64,000 nucleotides of DNA. Source: Progne subis subis (lineage: Eukaryota > Chordata > Aves > Passeriformes > Hirundinidae). Of this stretch, positions 36,701 to 49,200 are shown in pieces. A model generated the notes under the pieces. It worked only from the letters and a program-made list of their open reading frames with translations, did not search any database and was not told the origin of the DNA. A program made the position numbers and the translations under genes. Position 1 is the first letter of the stretch. The number at the start of each line of letters is the position of its first letter. The stretch is taken from positions 1 through 64,000 of the forward strand of contig JAKJHU010001406.1 of NCBI GenBank assembly GCA_022316685.1, written 5' to 3'.

Positions 36701-37951
36701 AGAAGAGGAATAAAGATCCAAATACAAGTTTTAGAAATACATTAAACGTAAAACAGTCTGTGTATTATTTAGTAAGCCATTATGTTGACATACTGCTTAA
36801 GTTAACACAAAAAAGTTCATGTTCTTGACATGAAACATGAAATGCCATTAGGAAGTCACTATCCATAACTAAATCAGTAGTATGCTTAGGGATAAACAAA
36901 ATTTCAAGGGAAATAAGGGAAAAATTGACAGAACAAGTCCAAGAACTACTGAGAGGAACTGGAATAAATATAGTCCTAATAGAAATGACACCTAACAAGA
37001 AGAAACAGATTAAAAAAACTGGCCAAGAATGTATATTTAGTTTTAATGTTTTCTGATAAGCATATATGGCTCAAGACAGGTTTCATGGGGGAGTTCCTTA
37101 CCTGAAGGCCTATCACAGCAAAGGACATAACTTGCCAACCTAAGATGTGATGCTGAGATTCCTAGAATGTGCTGTGGGGGTGGTGATATCTGTCAAGATG
37201 ATATTTGTGGAGGAGTTTTTGCAAATAGCCATTTTCTGAACCATTAAGGATTTCAAAACTAAGACGGCAAACTTTAAAACCAAACAGCTACTTCATAGCA
37301 GATGAAAATCAGTGAAGGTACAAGGCAGAGAGGATTGTACTTGCTCAAGACAGGATGGAAGTGTGTCACTGCATTCTGAACAGGCTGCAAGTGACAGAGC
37401 TGAGCTGCTGGAAGCCCTTCTAGAAGGAAATTACAATAATCCTCCCTGTCAAAAGGGCATGTGCTGCTGCTGCTATTAGGTCATCACAGGATAAATAAGG
37501 GCACTGTCTACATCAAGCACACCACTTAACAGACATTTTTCAATCTCATTCACTACAGAAATCTCCACAGAGAAGAGGGAGATGAACTGGATAAGAATAT
37601 TTTGCTACAATTTCTTACTGCTCTCAAATCTTCAAATCAGACTGTAGTGATGTGTAAAAAGAGAGAGAAATCTCTTAAAGAAATCAAATACATGCTGGCA
37701 AGATTTGTGCTTTTGCTGTGGCCAAAGCAGAGATAGCTGACAATACCGCCTATGTGAATAGAAGAGCTGTATTTGTGAAATCTCTCCCAGCTCCTTATGG
37801 TTCAGACTGGGACAAAGTCTTTGATATTTAACATTCCTGCAATAACCACCATGAGCACTCATGATATGATTTTGGTGTTTGCCAAACTAACCTCCAATTT
37901 TATCATTACTCTTACAGCCAGCACCAAATTGCCAAAATTGTTGGCTTCTTT

Positions 37952-38022
37952 CAGAATACCTAAGGTTGAAAAAGGCCTCTGGAGATCATCTCCTTCAACT
38001 CCTTTATGCCAGCAAGAGAATT
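37952..38022 (-). mobile_element. CR1 LINE, short 3'-end scrap
   Basis: The plus strand reads AGGTTGAAAAAGGCCTCTGG and AGATCATCTCCTTCAACTCC. This is the complement of the common CR1 tail 'GGTTGGACTAGATGATCT..AAGGTCCCTTCCAACC'. Only about 70 bp remain, so the family call rests on this one diagnostic stretch. Confidence 0.65.
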
Positions 38023-39317
38023 AGCATTTGGAATATAAAATATTTGATTTCCTCATGCTTGGGCAAACTAAGATTTTCTTGCATGTTGAACTGGTCTATA
38101 AATTGAAAAATATGTTTTAAGTAACAGCACACAACATCTCCTTGTGTTGTAAATAATGAAAAACTTAAATATAAATAAATATATAAACCTAAAATAATAT
38201 AAATTAAAATGTCCAGGGCTTTGGTTCATCAGATTGAATTAAGGTAAAAAAAAAAAAAAAAATTACATCAATTTTTAAAACATTTTTGTAAAAGTTAAAA
38301 GCATCCTGTAGAAAGCATATCAGATCATTCACATTTTCTATGAATTATTAGTATTTAAAGTATTAAAAATAATATTAAAAGTAATAAAATTTAAGCATTT
38401 ATCAACCCCCAATGAACAGTGAGTAACTTTCTTAAAAGAGAAAGCTTATGTGATATACACAGTTTATAAAACTTCTGGTAGCATGATTATTAAAAGTAAC
38501 AGCTTGTACTTCTGTAGCCTAACTGAATTTGAAAGAAAGTTCATAATGGAGTGGGAGAATTAGCTGATGAACTTCTGTCAACTATAGCAATAGCCTTCAT
38601 GAATAATTCAATATATACCCCATCCCCTCTATGTCTCAACAGACTAACAGCTGCAGCTCTCAAATGACAAGTGTTATTTTTTTGGAAGCTTCTGAAAATA
38701 GTACACTGATTATAAAATAATGTATATAATAAAATTTTCCTTCCTCCTTTTCACTTATGACCTATAGACACTGGTGAAGTTTTTCAGCAAAAGTAGAAAT
38801 TTTCAAATGGAATTTTTGGAGTTAGGCAGCAGGTCTACAGAAAAAGATGGGAAAAGAATTCAGGTCTTCTACTACAAATTTGGTCCTTTATCTTAACACA
38901 GTCAACATTATACTCAGATTACTGTGACCCTGATACCTCATTTAGATCAACACTGTGCATGTACAAGCTACAAAATTACACTTTCATAACAGGTACCTTT
39001 GTCATGGCTTCATGCAGATGGGAAAAAGCTTTCTGGTCTGAGGCTTTAGAATCTAAAGTTTTCTGTAATGTTCTCTGTGAAAATTTCACACTTAAAGATG
39101 ACAGAAAATAGAATGTTTGGTGAATATTCCGATATGGAAAAGAGTTTCTCTTGTGCTAGCAAGACTTTGGTAAATTGAAGAAGCTTAAGGAGAGAGCAAT
39201 GCAAGTTTTCTTGTGCGACTAAGCCTGTACCACTAGTCCAGTTTCAGGCAGAGAAATGGCTTTCATAGAATGTCTTCTCACACGTCAAGTCCAAATAGAA
39301 ACTGTAAAAATCTTCAT

Positions 39318-39335
39318 CTATATATTTATATATAT

Positions 39336-39383
<48 letters not shown>

Positions 39384-39384
39384 T
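39318..39384. repeat. TA/CA/TA compound microsatellite
   Basis: TATATATAC steps lead into about 13 CA units and then about 10 TA units. Confidence 0.95.
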
Positions 39385-41723
39385 AAGCAAGATAGGCAAT
39401 GAAGCCAAAACCAGAGAAACTCTACTCAGAAAAAGACCTTTCACAGTAACCAAGCCTTACTGCTTAAAGGAAGAGATTTCTCAGATAACTCTGTATAAAC
39501 AAGCTGACTGTTTTTCAGTGTTATTATGTAACAGTGAGTATTTAGGGAAGGAAAATATTAGCTTAATATAATGCTGAAATAGCTACAGTTTCCTGGTTTT
39601 CTGAGAAGCTACTATGGGCAGAAGGTCTAACTGAAAGCTATAGTGGACAAAATGTTTTTGATGATACAGACTTGCTACTTAGCTTTTATTTTTTTAATGT
39701 ATGAATTATATATTATTATAAAAATAATATATACATTATTATTTTAAGATAATCTTTCCTTAACCCAGCTTCTGGTTATAGGAAGTGTGCTCTATGCACA
39801 AGAGAAGAAAAACTCTCTGCCTTCCATGCCATATATGAAAAATATGATAAAAATTAAGGAAATATTGAAGATTTGAAAATGATCCTATTGACAAGAGATT
39901 ACAAGTTCCTTAAACATCTGCTTTACAGTCTTGCAATGAACTGTTTCTCTTCTTAGCTTCAGAAATTCCCTGGCTCTTCTTGTTCAGTGCTTGAATTGCC
40001 CAGTGGTTCCAGTATGGGCCTGACTTTAACTGGGATGCAAATTATTTAACTGAGCATTTGAATAAGAGCTTTAATGGCTTGAATTTTTTTCAGAATCAGT
40101 TTTATGTCTTACTGCTGACTTGTAGAAACATATAGTAGAGTTATACATTGGATTGCAATTTAAATTGCTATTTCTAATAACATACTGAAGAGAGAAGTTT
40201 CATTCCATCACATCAAATATATGTTTTCTACACAATAGAATCTACAAAATCAGAAAGATATAATCTATATTATGTTTTTACCTACTTATGTTTCATATTT
40301 TCTCACTTAATTTTTCAAACAAACTAAAGTAGAATTTTAAGACCTTGAAAACAACAAAGCTTTCCATCCATTCTTATTTCTACATTTTTTAGATAACAGA
40401 AATAATAAAAACTGGAACAGTTATGGAGACAGTGTATTTGAAAGCTTAATGACTCTGCCAATTAAAAAAAAAATTAAAATGGTATAAATAGCTTTGTCAA
40501 TTAAGCTCAATATAAGATAATTTAGAAGTGTTACAACCAAAGACCTGCTTTGTCCTCAGTCATATTAGCACTGTCAATATGCTTAAATTTTCTGAATAAC
40601 ACAAAAAAAGCACACTCAAAATTACAGTATTTTTCTTCAAAATAATAAATTTATAATTAAAGCAATGTCTATATTTTTGACAAGGACAAATTCTAACAGA
40701 AACAGAGGCCATAATATAATTGACCAAATAATTGATTTTTGTATGCATATTTTTTTATGTTGAATATTGTGATGGGATTCAAAATTAATCATTTGTGAAG
40801 TATCTCTTGCACTGCATAGATGCCCACAAATGAGATTTAGGCAGGTGTAGCATGACTTTACACCACAGCAATACTGTGCGCTGTGTAAGAGTCAGTGGTC
40901 AGTCCTGTCTCCATCCAGACAGTCCCCTTCTCTCTTAGACTGGGGATAAGTAGAATTTTTTCTTGAGTAACATGCTTGTCTTGCATCCAGAGGCAAACAG
41001 ATTAAAAAAAGGATATGTGTATTTTTATAAAGAAAAAAAAATCCCCATACAAACAGTGCTTTCACCAAGGGCAGTACTAGCTCAAGCTATCATTACTGCT
41101 GAAGAACCATGCAGTATGAATAATACATTTTTGAGGCCAGCTTACATCACAAAAACAGGTTGTTTCTGCTCATGAAAAGTCCACATCTAGCCTGATATAG
41201 AGCAAAAATCTCCTTCAGCCAACTAGAGAGGGTGATTCTCACGTTGGAAACATGCTACTGGCAAGGCACTGGAAAGTATTTTCATGGGAAAAAGCCCCAA
41301 CTGTTCTACTTCCTTAACAGCAAGAAAATGTAATCTTATAATATTAAATATATCTTATTTTTTCAGTGTATAATCATACATAAAACCGATACCTTTAATG
41401 ATATCTTCAAGTTATTTACATTATTGTTGAAATGTAAGATAGGAATATATACAAGATTTACTGACCTATTCTATATATTGGCCTACCTGAAGATACACAG
41501 ATATCAGATATCTGCATACCATTACTTAAGTATCAATGTTTATTCCTGAAACATCACTGGAAGACTGAAAATACTAGTCTCCCAGTAGACTAGCATTCAG
41601 TAGCGATGAAAATAAATGGAATACAAAACTAAGTATTCTGTCTTATGGAAATTAAAATCTGCAACATCTGTGAAAACCAGCTATCAGCCTATTGCTTTTC
41701 TGCTAATAATTTTACCAGTTCTC

Positions 41724-41893
41724 TTATGATTTTTGTTTGTTTGTTTGTTTCTTTCTTTCTTTTTTCACAAAAAGTTATCAGCTATGTAAAATGAAAAAAA
41801 AAAAAAAAACAAAAAAACAAACCAAAAACAACCCAAAAAACCCCAAACAAACAAACAAAAAACCCACAAAAACAAAACAAAACACAAACCCAA
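41724..41893. repeat. TTTG/TTTC repeat followed by A/C-rich tract
   Basis: (TTTG)4 and (TTTC)3 at 41724-41760 are followed, after a short spacer, by 16 A and an A-rich tract broken by single or short C runs (41789-41893). The Lys/Asn/Thr/Pro-rich open frame across it is an artefact. Confidence 0.9.
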
Positions 41894-42147
41894 CAAAACC
41901 TGAAATGCCCTCTTTACTTTGTATCTTCTTGGTTTTTAAGTTTCTACACCTGAGATCAGCACTGATGTCTGAAACAGAATCTGAAACTGCTTAAGGTTAG
42001 TAGAGTTCCATATAGTAAATCTTCAGCTTTGGAATTTATCATCTAATTTGTCCAGTCTGGATATGTATAAATTTAATATTTTTTACCATATCAGATTCCA
42101 AGTAGGATCATGAAATACCAGGGAAATGATTTTGAGCTGCAGGTTGG

Positions 42148-42216
42148 TTTTTTTTTTTTGGTTCTTTTTTTGTTTGTTTGTTTGTTTTTGTTTTTTTGGT
42201 TTTTTTTGGGGGGGCA
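42148..42216. repeat. T/G-rich tract
   Basis: Long T runs with GG and (TTTG)n interruptions end in seven G. It is roughly the complement of the A/C-rich tract 255 bp upstream. Confidence 0.9.
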
Positions 42217-42404
42217 CTTTGTTTATGTTTCTAACAAAGGAAGCATAATCAATATGCTTAAATTTAAAACAGTGCTTAGAAAACCCCCCAAAAACAACAT
42301 TGACAGGTGGCATAATGAGAAACTGTTACATTCTATAGTCTTTCATTTGGTCTTTGCCACCTTTCCTGACACTTTTAAGAAGTGTCAATTCTCAATGTAA
42401 GGAT

Positions 42405-42410
42405 ATAATT
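42405..42410. repeat. Target-site duplication, left copy
   Basis: ATAATT directly precedes the TG end of the solo LTR and is repeated at 42791-42796. Confidence 0.85.
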
Positions 42411-42790
42411 TGTGATCATGGCACGCAAAGCAATCACATGGAGACAAGAGATTTGCAGGGCAGAGTTGCTCCTCAGAGAGAGAGAGCCCAAGGCTGAGAG
42501 CCCCAGCCTGTTTATTTCTTACATTTTTATACATTTGTGGGTCTGGTTGTGGATTGGCTTCTGGGGTTATCACCCCTCAGCCCAGTGGCCAGACCAGCTG
42601 TCAGTTACATTTATTTTCAGGCTAGAAATATGTAAACAAAGGACAGGGATGAAAAACAAAAGGTTTATTTATGTTCCCATGTGTGAGAAAAGCAAAAACT
42701 GCTCCTAATATTGTGCAGAAACTAAAGAAACTGAATTCATCTTATGAACAAGTAGAAGGCTTTAAAAAACTCAGAAAAACCAGGGTGACA
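42411..42790 (-). mobile_element. Solo LTR of an endogenous retrovirus (6-bp target duplication)
   Basis: The 380-bp element begins TGTGATCATG and ends AGGGTGACA, so it has TG...CA ends and a short TGT/ACA inversion. It is flanked by perfect direct repeats ATAATT at 42405-42410 and 42791-42796. On the minus strand TATAAAAAT (42523-42531) is followed closely by AATAAA (42511-42516), giving its orientation: U3 is on the right and R/U5 on the left. A 6-bp duplication and the close TATA-AATAAA arrangement fit class II (beta-like) bird elements. No internal retroviral sequence is present, so it is a recombined remnant. The family name is not known to me. Confidence 0.85.
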
Positions 42791-42796
42791 ATAATT
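42791..42796. repeat. Target-site duplication, right copy
   Basis: ATAATT directly follows the CA end of the solo LTR and matches 42405-42410 exactly. Confidence 0.85.
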
Positions 42797-43568
42797 TCTG
42801 TATTTTTAGAAATGTATTAAATTATCCCTTTCACCTCTCGCTGCCCAAACATTTAATAGGTGTGTTGTAATCTTGGTCTTAAAAGGGTAATAGCTAAGTC
42901 ATAACAATATTTCTAGAGTTAAACTGAGCCTAGCAATCAAGGCATAGAGGTAGGAAAAGAAATCATCTGAGCACTCTATTTTCTCTGTCTGCTTTTTACA
43001 TTATATGTGATAATTGATGCAATGATGCTACTTGTCTCCTAGAAATGCCCACATTAACAAATCCCATCCTAAAGTAATTTTAGGACTAATTAAAAAGCTG
43101 ACATTATTTCCAGAAACCTTGAAGGTCTAGCTTGTAATAGACCTCCCCAAAATACAAAAATACTCCCCTCAAAAAACAAACCGAAATTTAAAAAATATTA
43201 TAATGGAAAACAGTGATCTTTTAATTCAACCTGTCTATAAAATCAAGTGAAATTATGTTTGGTATTCTTACATTTATTTTTTTGATAGCGGAATACATGA
43301 ACATATATAAAAGCACATACAAAGAACTCACTAAAAATACTGTATTTCTAACCCATAATACAGAGGATTTTAAGTCTAGAAAAATGGAAGAAAGACATTA
43401 ATTTTATACAGTAGCTGTACATATATATGGAGAAAAAAACACCACGTTTATGGACTGATTATTATTACGAGGTCTAACTGTGAAGAGACATTATGACAGT
43501 TCTATCTACAATTTAAGGCATACCCAGTAGCATGCAATCACAGTTTGAAAATCATATATATTTGTATA

Positions 43569-43570
43569 AA

Positions 43571-43602
<32 letters not shown>
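43569..43602. repeat. (CA)n(TA)n microsatellite
   Basis: About eleven CA units are followed by about six TA units. Confidence 0.95.
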
Positions 43603-43873
43603 GCACACATGTATCAATTTATGTACATGATCATAAGAAACAATTGTAAAGAAAAACTACAAACCTAGTTAACATGTCACATATTTCCACTGTCCATATT
43701 TCCAGATAGCCTTTTTACCTTATTTACCAAAGATGCAAAATCTGCAACTATGTGAGGGACATTAATGTGAATTAAGAGTTGAAAATATAAAGAGGCATTT
43801 CCCCAAATGGAAAATGTTTAAAAATGGATCCCAAAATGCAATCAAAATTCTTTAAATCTATTTTATTTATGTT

Positions 43874-43900
43874 TATATACACACACACACACACACATAT
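43874..43900. repeat. (CA)n microsatellite
   Basis: About ten CA units in a TATA-rich context. Confidence 0.95.
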
Positions 43901-46130
43901 GCAGATATTTCAAAGCCAGCCAAGACACAAGGCTCACTAAAATAGTTTTCGATTTGGGGATTAATGGACTTCTAGCTGTTGAAGATTTTTTTCTTTTAGT
44001 TTTAGAACGAAAAGAAGCCAGAGCTGTCAACTCATCTGAACAAAGTACAATTCAAAGAGGAAATTCAGATCAAAATAAAAGGAGTACTGGGAACATTATC
44101 TTGTAAAACAAATTCTGTTTTTTAATAAATATGTAGAGTGCCCATACATATTTAATATTAGCAGTTTTTAAATGGCTTAGGCTGTAACCTTAGCAGCCCA
44201 GTGTGGAAATTGCTGTTGTCATCCCTGCCTTTATCGGGATAGAGGTAGAAAGGTGCAAAGAAGGAACACAAAACCTGTGCTGTTGATTAATTTTTTTCTT
44301 TGGCGAAGACAGTGAGAAAACCCCATCACCTAATAAACAGTATTTCTCTAGTTAGATACCTTCCCTAAAATTTAATTACTTACACCAAGTCTTCCTATTG
44401 AACACTGAGAAGAAGGGAAAGACATTCATAATAGTAAAAATTCTTCATTTCTTTCCATCTACCTTTTTTATTATCCTGTTTGTTCATGCTGTTAAGGCCA
44501 AAGGTAGAGCTGTTCATTAATGAGAGTTTGCACAGCATCATGCACAATAGGCCCTAATCTATGTTAGGACCTGTGATCACAATATCACAATAAGTGATAA
44601 CATTAAGGTTTAGAGTTTTATTCTGTAGGCAATGAAGTAAAAAAATTCATTTTTTTGATTTATTTCTACTCAGCCTCTTACTGACTAGAATTTTGCATGA
44701 AAAGGAACACATTATTTCCCTTATACAAAATCCTTTTGTATAATCCACATATATTCGGGATACTTAAGAGTGCACATCTTTGGATGATCAGGATTATTTA
44801 TAAATCAGAAAATTTGTATTTATATTATAGAATCTAAAAGAAACATTATAATATTGTCTAAAATATTACATTTACTGCGGAATGCCCATAATTACTGTCG
44901 CCACTTGAAACAGATCTGTCAACATTCTGTGGTGATTTCTATACACATATTGCTGGCAAATTTTAATTTTACAAAGTAAGAATTAAAATGAAAGCTAAAA
45001 TGTTAAACAACTGGTTTAACCCAATGCAAAGTAGCCTGGATAAAACCCTATGACTGAATAATACGTAAAAAAATTAAAAAGAATTAATTTATTCTCAGTT
45101 ACTTGGAAAAGAGAATCCTGTATAAATGGCTACAGCAGCATGTTCTGCCACATTTTTTTTCATAAACTGAGCCCTGTCAATGACAGCAAAACAGATTGTG
45201 TGCATCTGCTGGGAATGAGCCAGATGACAGTGGAAGAAACACATGGATACCTTGGCACAACTACCAAAGAAGTAGAAGAAAAATGGACAGAAAGAAGTAG
45301 AAAGTTCTAAACTTTAATTAAAATGGATTTCTAGCAAAAGTTAAGTTATCTAAGAGTCTGTTGCCTTGTTTTAGACTAAAAACCACTACATATGTATATT
45401 CTACATTACCTTGTTTACTCCCTATGGTATTCATAATGGACACTGTTACCACAGTGCCTGAGTCACACAGAATTTGCCTCAGAGAAATACCATCTCATCC
45501 TACAGACATGGAATTGATGCATGAGCAAATTGAAATCTTCGCAGTCATCTAAAAGAGGTTTTGGAAGAGTTAATTCCACACTACCCAAATCCAAGCTGCC
45601 ATCACAGATGATAGAATATCCTTCATCTCCTTAGCTATGCTCTCAGACAAAAGTGGCATTATACCTAAAATCCATACTAAACAAATAACCTGCTAGTACT
45701 CTAGCATTACAGGACTAGGGCATCTGACAACTTGAATTAACATAAATAGTTATTGAGTCAGCTTTGCTATAACTGCTTGCATATTCTTAAGTTTCACTTG
45801 AAAGTATGGACTGAGAACCCAAGATGGCTCTAAAAAGAATCAGTGAGTTGCAGCTGTCAGTACAGAACTGCCACTACAAATAGTAGCAAATATCAATTCT
45901 CATATAAAAGGAGAACCTGATCTTCTGTAATAGGAAAAAGCACTTTTGAGCTGTTGACTCATCATGGCACCAGAACTGAATGCTCATTCTCAGAAAAGAA
46001 TTCAGAAATTCTGATGAGTCTGTAAAATCTTTCATTTCAGCTGTAAAGTAATTCACATTTTTTCCCCTTTTGGTTAATTGAAGATATTCCAAATACTTGA
46101 AGGTAGACCAGGTAAGATTAAGATCATTCT

Positions 46131-46250
46131 CTCCTTCCTCTCCTTCCTTCCTTCCTTCCTTCCTTCCTTCCTTCCTTCCTTCCTTCCTTCCTTCCTTCCT
46201 TCCTTCCTTCCTTCCTTCCTTCCTTCCTTCCTTCCCTCCTTCCTTCCCTA
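46131..46250. repeat. (CCTT)n tetranucleotide repeat
   Basis: Roughly 25 nearly perfect CCTT units form a strict pyrimidine strand (purine GGAA/AAGG on the other). The apparent Lys-Glu-Gly-Arg and Pro-Ser-Phe-Leu proteins across it are translations of the repeat. Mirror-symmetric homopurine tracts of this length can form triplex DNA. Confidence 0.97.
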
Positions 46251-49200
46251 AGAAAATAGTGTTCCAGCAACAAGGACATAGAAACACTTCTGAATTTTGC
46301 TCTGATATTTTGTCTTATAAATCAGGAATAAAACTGGACTGTCAGCTGAGTAAAGATGCATGCAACACCTAACGGTCTGAATACCTCAAGTAATCTGGAG
46401 CACTTGGAAGTCTAATGAGGCCAGCAGTCTCAGACTGTATATATTCCATCTACAGTGATTATTTGGTACTTCGAAAGTACTTCTGAATCGTATTAGAAAA
46501 ATGGAATGATTTGGACTTTATAAACCCATATGGATCATTACATAATACAATAAACACCTAGCAGACAGAAGCTGAGGTATACTCTCCTAATCTGAGAACA
46601 GCTTTAGAAAAACATAAAATGTACCTTCACATTCCATCTCCTTTCAGGATGTGTGAATGGCAAAGCACACCCTTTAAACCCCAAGAGGGACTTAAAAAAC
46701 AGCTTAAGTCTGCTTATAATGTTCTTGATAAAAGAAATGGTAGATTTTTATACATTTTTCCCAGGGTGGTCTGGAAGAGAAGATTATAAGATCTTCTTTT
46801 GAAATGTTCTATTCAAATGGTACCTTTGTTTCTAATGAATCTGGAAAAAGAGTCAGAGTGGAACTGAGAAAAAGATGTGGACGTTAATTAACAGCATGAA
46901 TTCTGTTTATAAAGCAGTTTTTAGTAGGTCTTCAAGTCATGAGCAAAGAACATCGTGTCATATATTTACTTACACCTTAAATAAATACATTATTATATTT
47001 GGATGTAAGTTCTCATCATATTTCTGAGATCAAAACTTCCAAATTACATTAGAAGAAAAGGAAAAAGCAGCATGCTTTTATAACTTATGAGCAGCTTCAA
47101 GCTCTTGGATAAATACTCAGCAAGACAGAATATCTGCACAACTTTTTAACCAGAGTTGTTACTCTTCTTCATTAATTCAGCCATAATAATGTGGTCAGGA
47201 AATCAGCTTTCAGCTGACACCCACATATTCAACAGGCACATTAACTATATAAGAAACTGGCTAGAGTCATGAATGCTAGGCCACAAGGTCTTTCCTAAAG
47301 GACCACCCAAACTCTGGGTGTGAAGATGAGAGAGAACATGCAAAAAATCTGTATTTTTCTCATATAGATTTATTAAACACTCTTAGGTAGACTGAGACAT
47401 TTATCACACCCTGGAGCTGTACTTCCCGTCTCAGCCAGCCCATAATCAATTCATTACTTACTTACAGCATGCTCACTACCCTCATATTCAAACATCTCTT
47501 CATGTTTCTAACTCTTATCCTAGATTTCAGAGCTTCATTAGGCATGTCATGTATCTATTCGAAAGTAAACTCAAATGAACGAATGAGGTCACCAAAAATT
47601 ATGAAAGACTGCCACAGAGGTATTTATCTAGTTTTATGTATTTTGATGAATGCACTTGTATAAAGGCAAAATCAAAAGAACTTTTTTCTTATACATTGTA
47701 TTTTATAAAGTAAAATAAAACTTTTCAGACAATGCAATAGCAAAGATGGCATGGCATTGGTTGTTTAAACTAGTTTAGATCTATATTACAGACTAGAAAC
47801 ATAGAAAGGCTTGCATTTTTTAGTAAGAGACATAAAAGAGAACAAGAGACTAACTCAATAGGTAAGGAGCTATGGCATTCCAGCGAAAAATTACTCAATT
47901 ACAGTCTGTCATTCGATGACTATTTCATTACCTATTCAAAAATGTAATTGCCTCACATTTGGAAAGTGAGAGTTAGCTTTCTCCCAGAATACTCCATAAC
48001 CAATGGAAGACAGACTTTAGCATTAACTGCTCTATATTAAGAGTAGGAAGTCTTTCCAATCAGGTTTCACAATTCTTGAATTTGTGCTGTAAAAATTCAA
48101 TCAGTGTTCATAAACAATTTATAAATTTAATCTGGGGATATGGATTCAGGTAGACAACAGGACACAGCAAAGTAAACCCTAAATTCACCTTTTAGACATT
48201 GCCCTAAGTACATTCTAATTTTTAAATACATCCCAGGACAAATTTAAAGTTTTAGTAAAGTTGATAATTTCATTCCACTCACATATTTCATAACAGACTT
48301 ACACCAAAAAAAAAAAAAAAGTTTGTAGTTCCATTTAAAATTCACATTTGGAAGTTCTGAGTCTCTTTTCTTATAGTGAATGTATTAGACTCTTTTTCAG
48401 CTTCTGCCCTTCACTTGCAATTTTTTTACCTTGCATCTGTTGCCGCAAATAAAGTTCATGTCTCTTGGGAGATGATGATTACTGAATTGTACATTAAAGA
48501 TTAACATACATTTTTTAAATCCTCCCAATATTTTTAGGTTTTGGAATTCATATTGAATAATTCTCCTCCCTGGTCTCCTTGGAAATTGAAACTGATGGGT
48601 TGCATTTAGTGCTGGCAATTATTACATTCAGGAAACTTGTTCAAAATTTGGAGCACACTTTGAAACTGAATGTGCTATATGTTCACTTTTTCAGTAGCAA
48701 GCCTGTATTTTAGTTTTAGATATCTCGTTTCGATCATGATATATTCAAAATGGTCTTTGCAAACAGACGTAATAGTGGGAATTTATTTAACTGTTCTGCA
48801 TGTAAGAATAGGATGTAAATCAACATATGAAAATAGAATGCTGATGATTCTTTCTTTCACAAATTATCATAATCAGAATCTCACAAAAGTATGAATCTTT
48901 AGATTCCCGGTGATTTTAAAGAGGCCTTTTTGATATATCCACACTTTATTTTGAATTTTTATCTATCATATATGGGAGCTGTATTTTTAGAATATTATTT
49001 AATTTATAGAGCAATCCTCTGGTCCATTAGTGGAGTAACTTTCTCTTTCTGATTACATTTGGAAAACAGTAAAGCAAAAGGAGTGAACAAATAGTTTCTT
49101 CCTGACTATTCTCAAAATTACTTTTAATCAAGTATCTGTAGATGTGTTACTCAATGTCCTGTTGGAGTAGTCAAAGAAGTGATGGTCTCATGACAGGTTT

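Larger units (their letters stand above)
30717..42404. other. AT-rich non-coding DNA, about 11.7 kb
   Basis: No exon or RNA gene recognised. It contains perfect palindromes at 32401-32416 and 32571-32590, a CR1 scrap (37952-38022), A/T runs (35669-35687, 38246-38262), a TA/CA/TA microsatellite (39318-39384), and paired A/C-rich and T/G-rich tracts (41789-41893 and 42148-42213). The interval 37300-37560 is less AT-rich and may be an unidentified old repeat. Confidence 0.55.

Noticed and set aside
45874..46372. Open frames encoding Lys-Glu-Gly-Arg or Pro-Ser-Phe-Leu repeats
   Set aside because: They are translations of the CCTT microsatellite.
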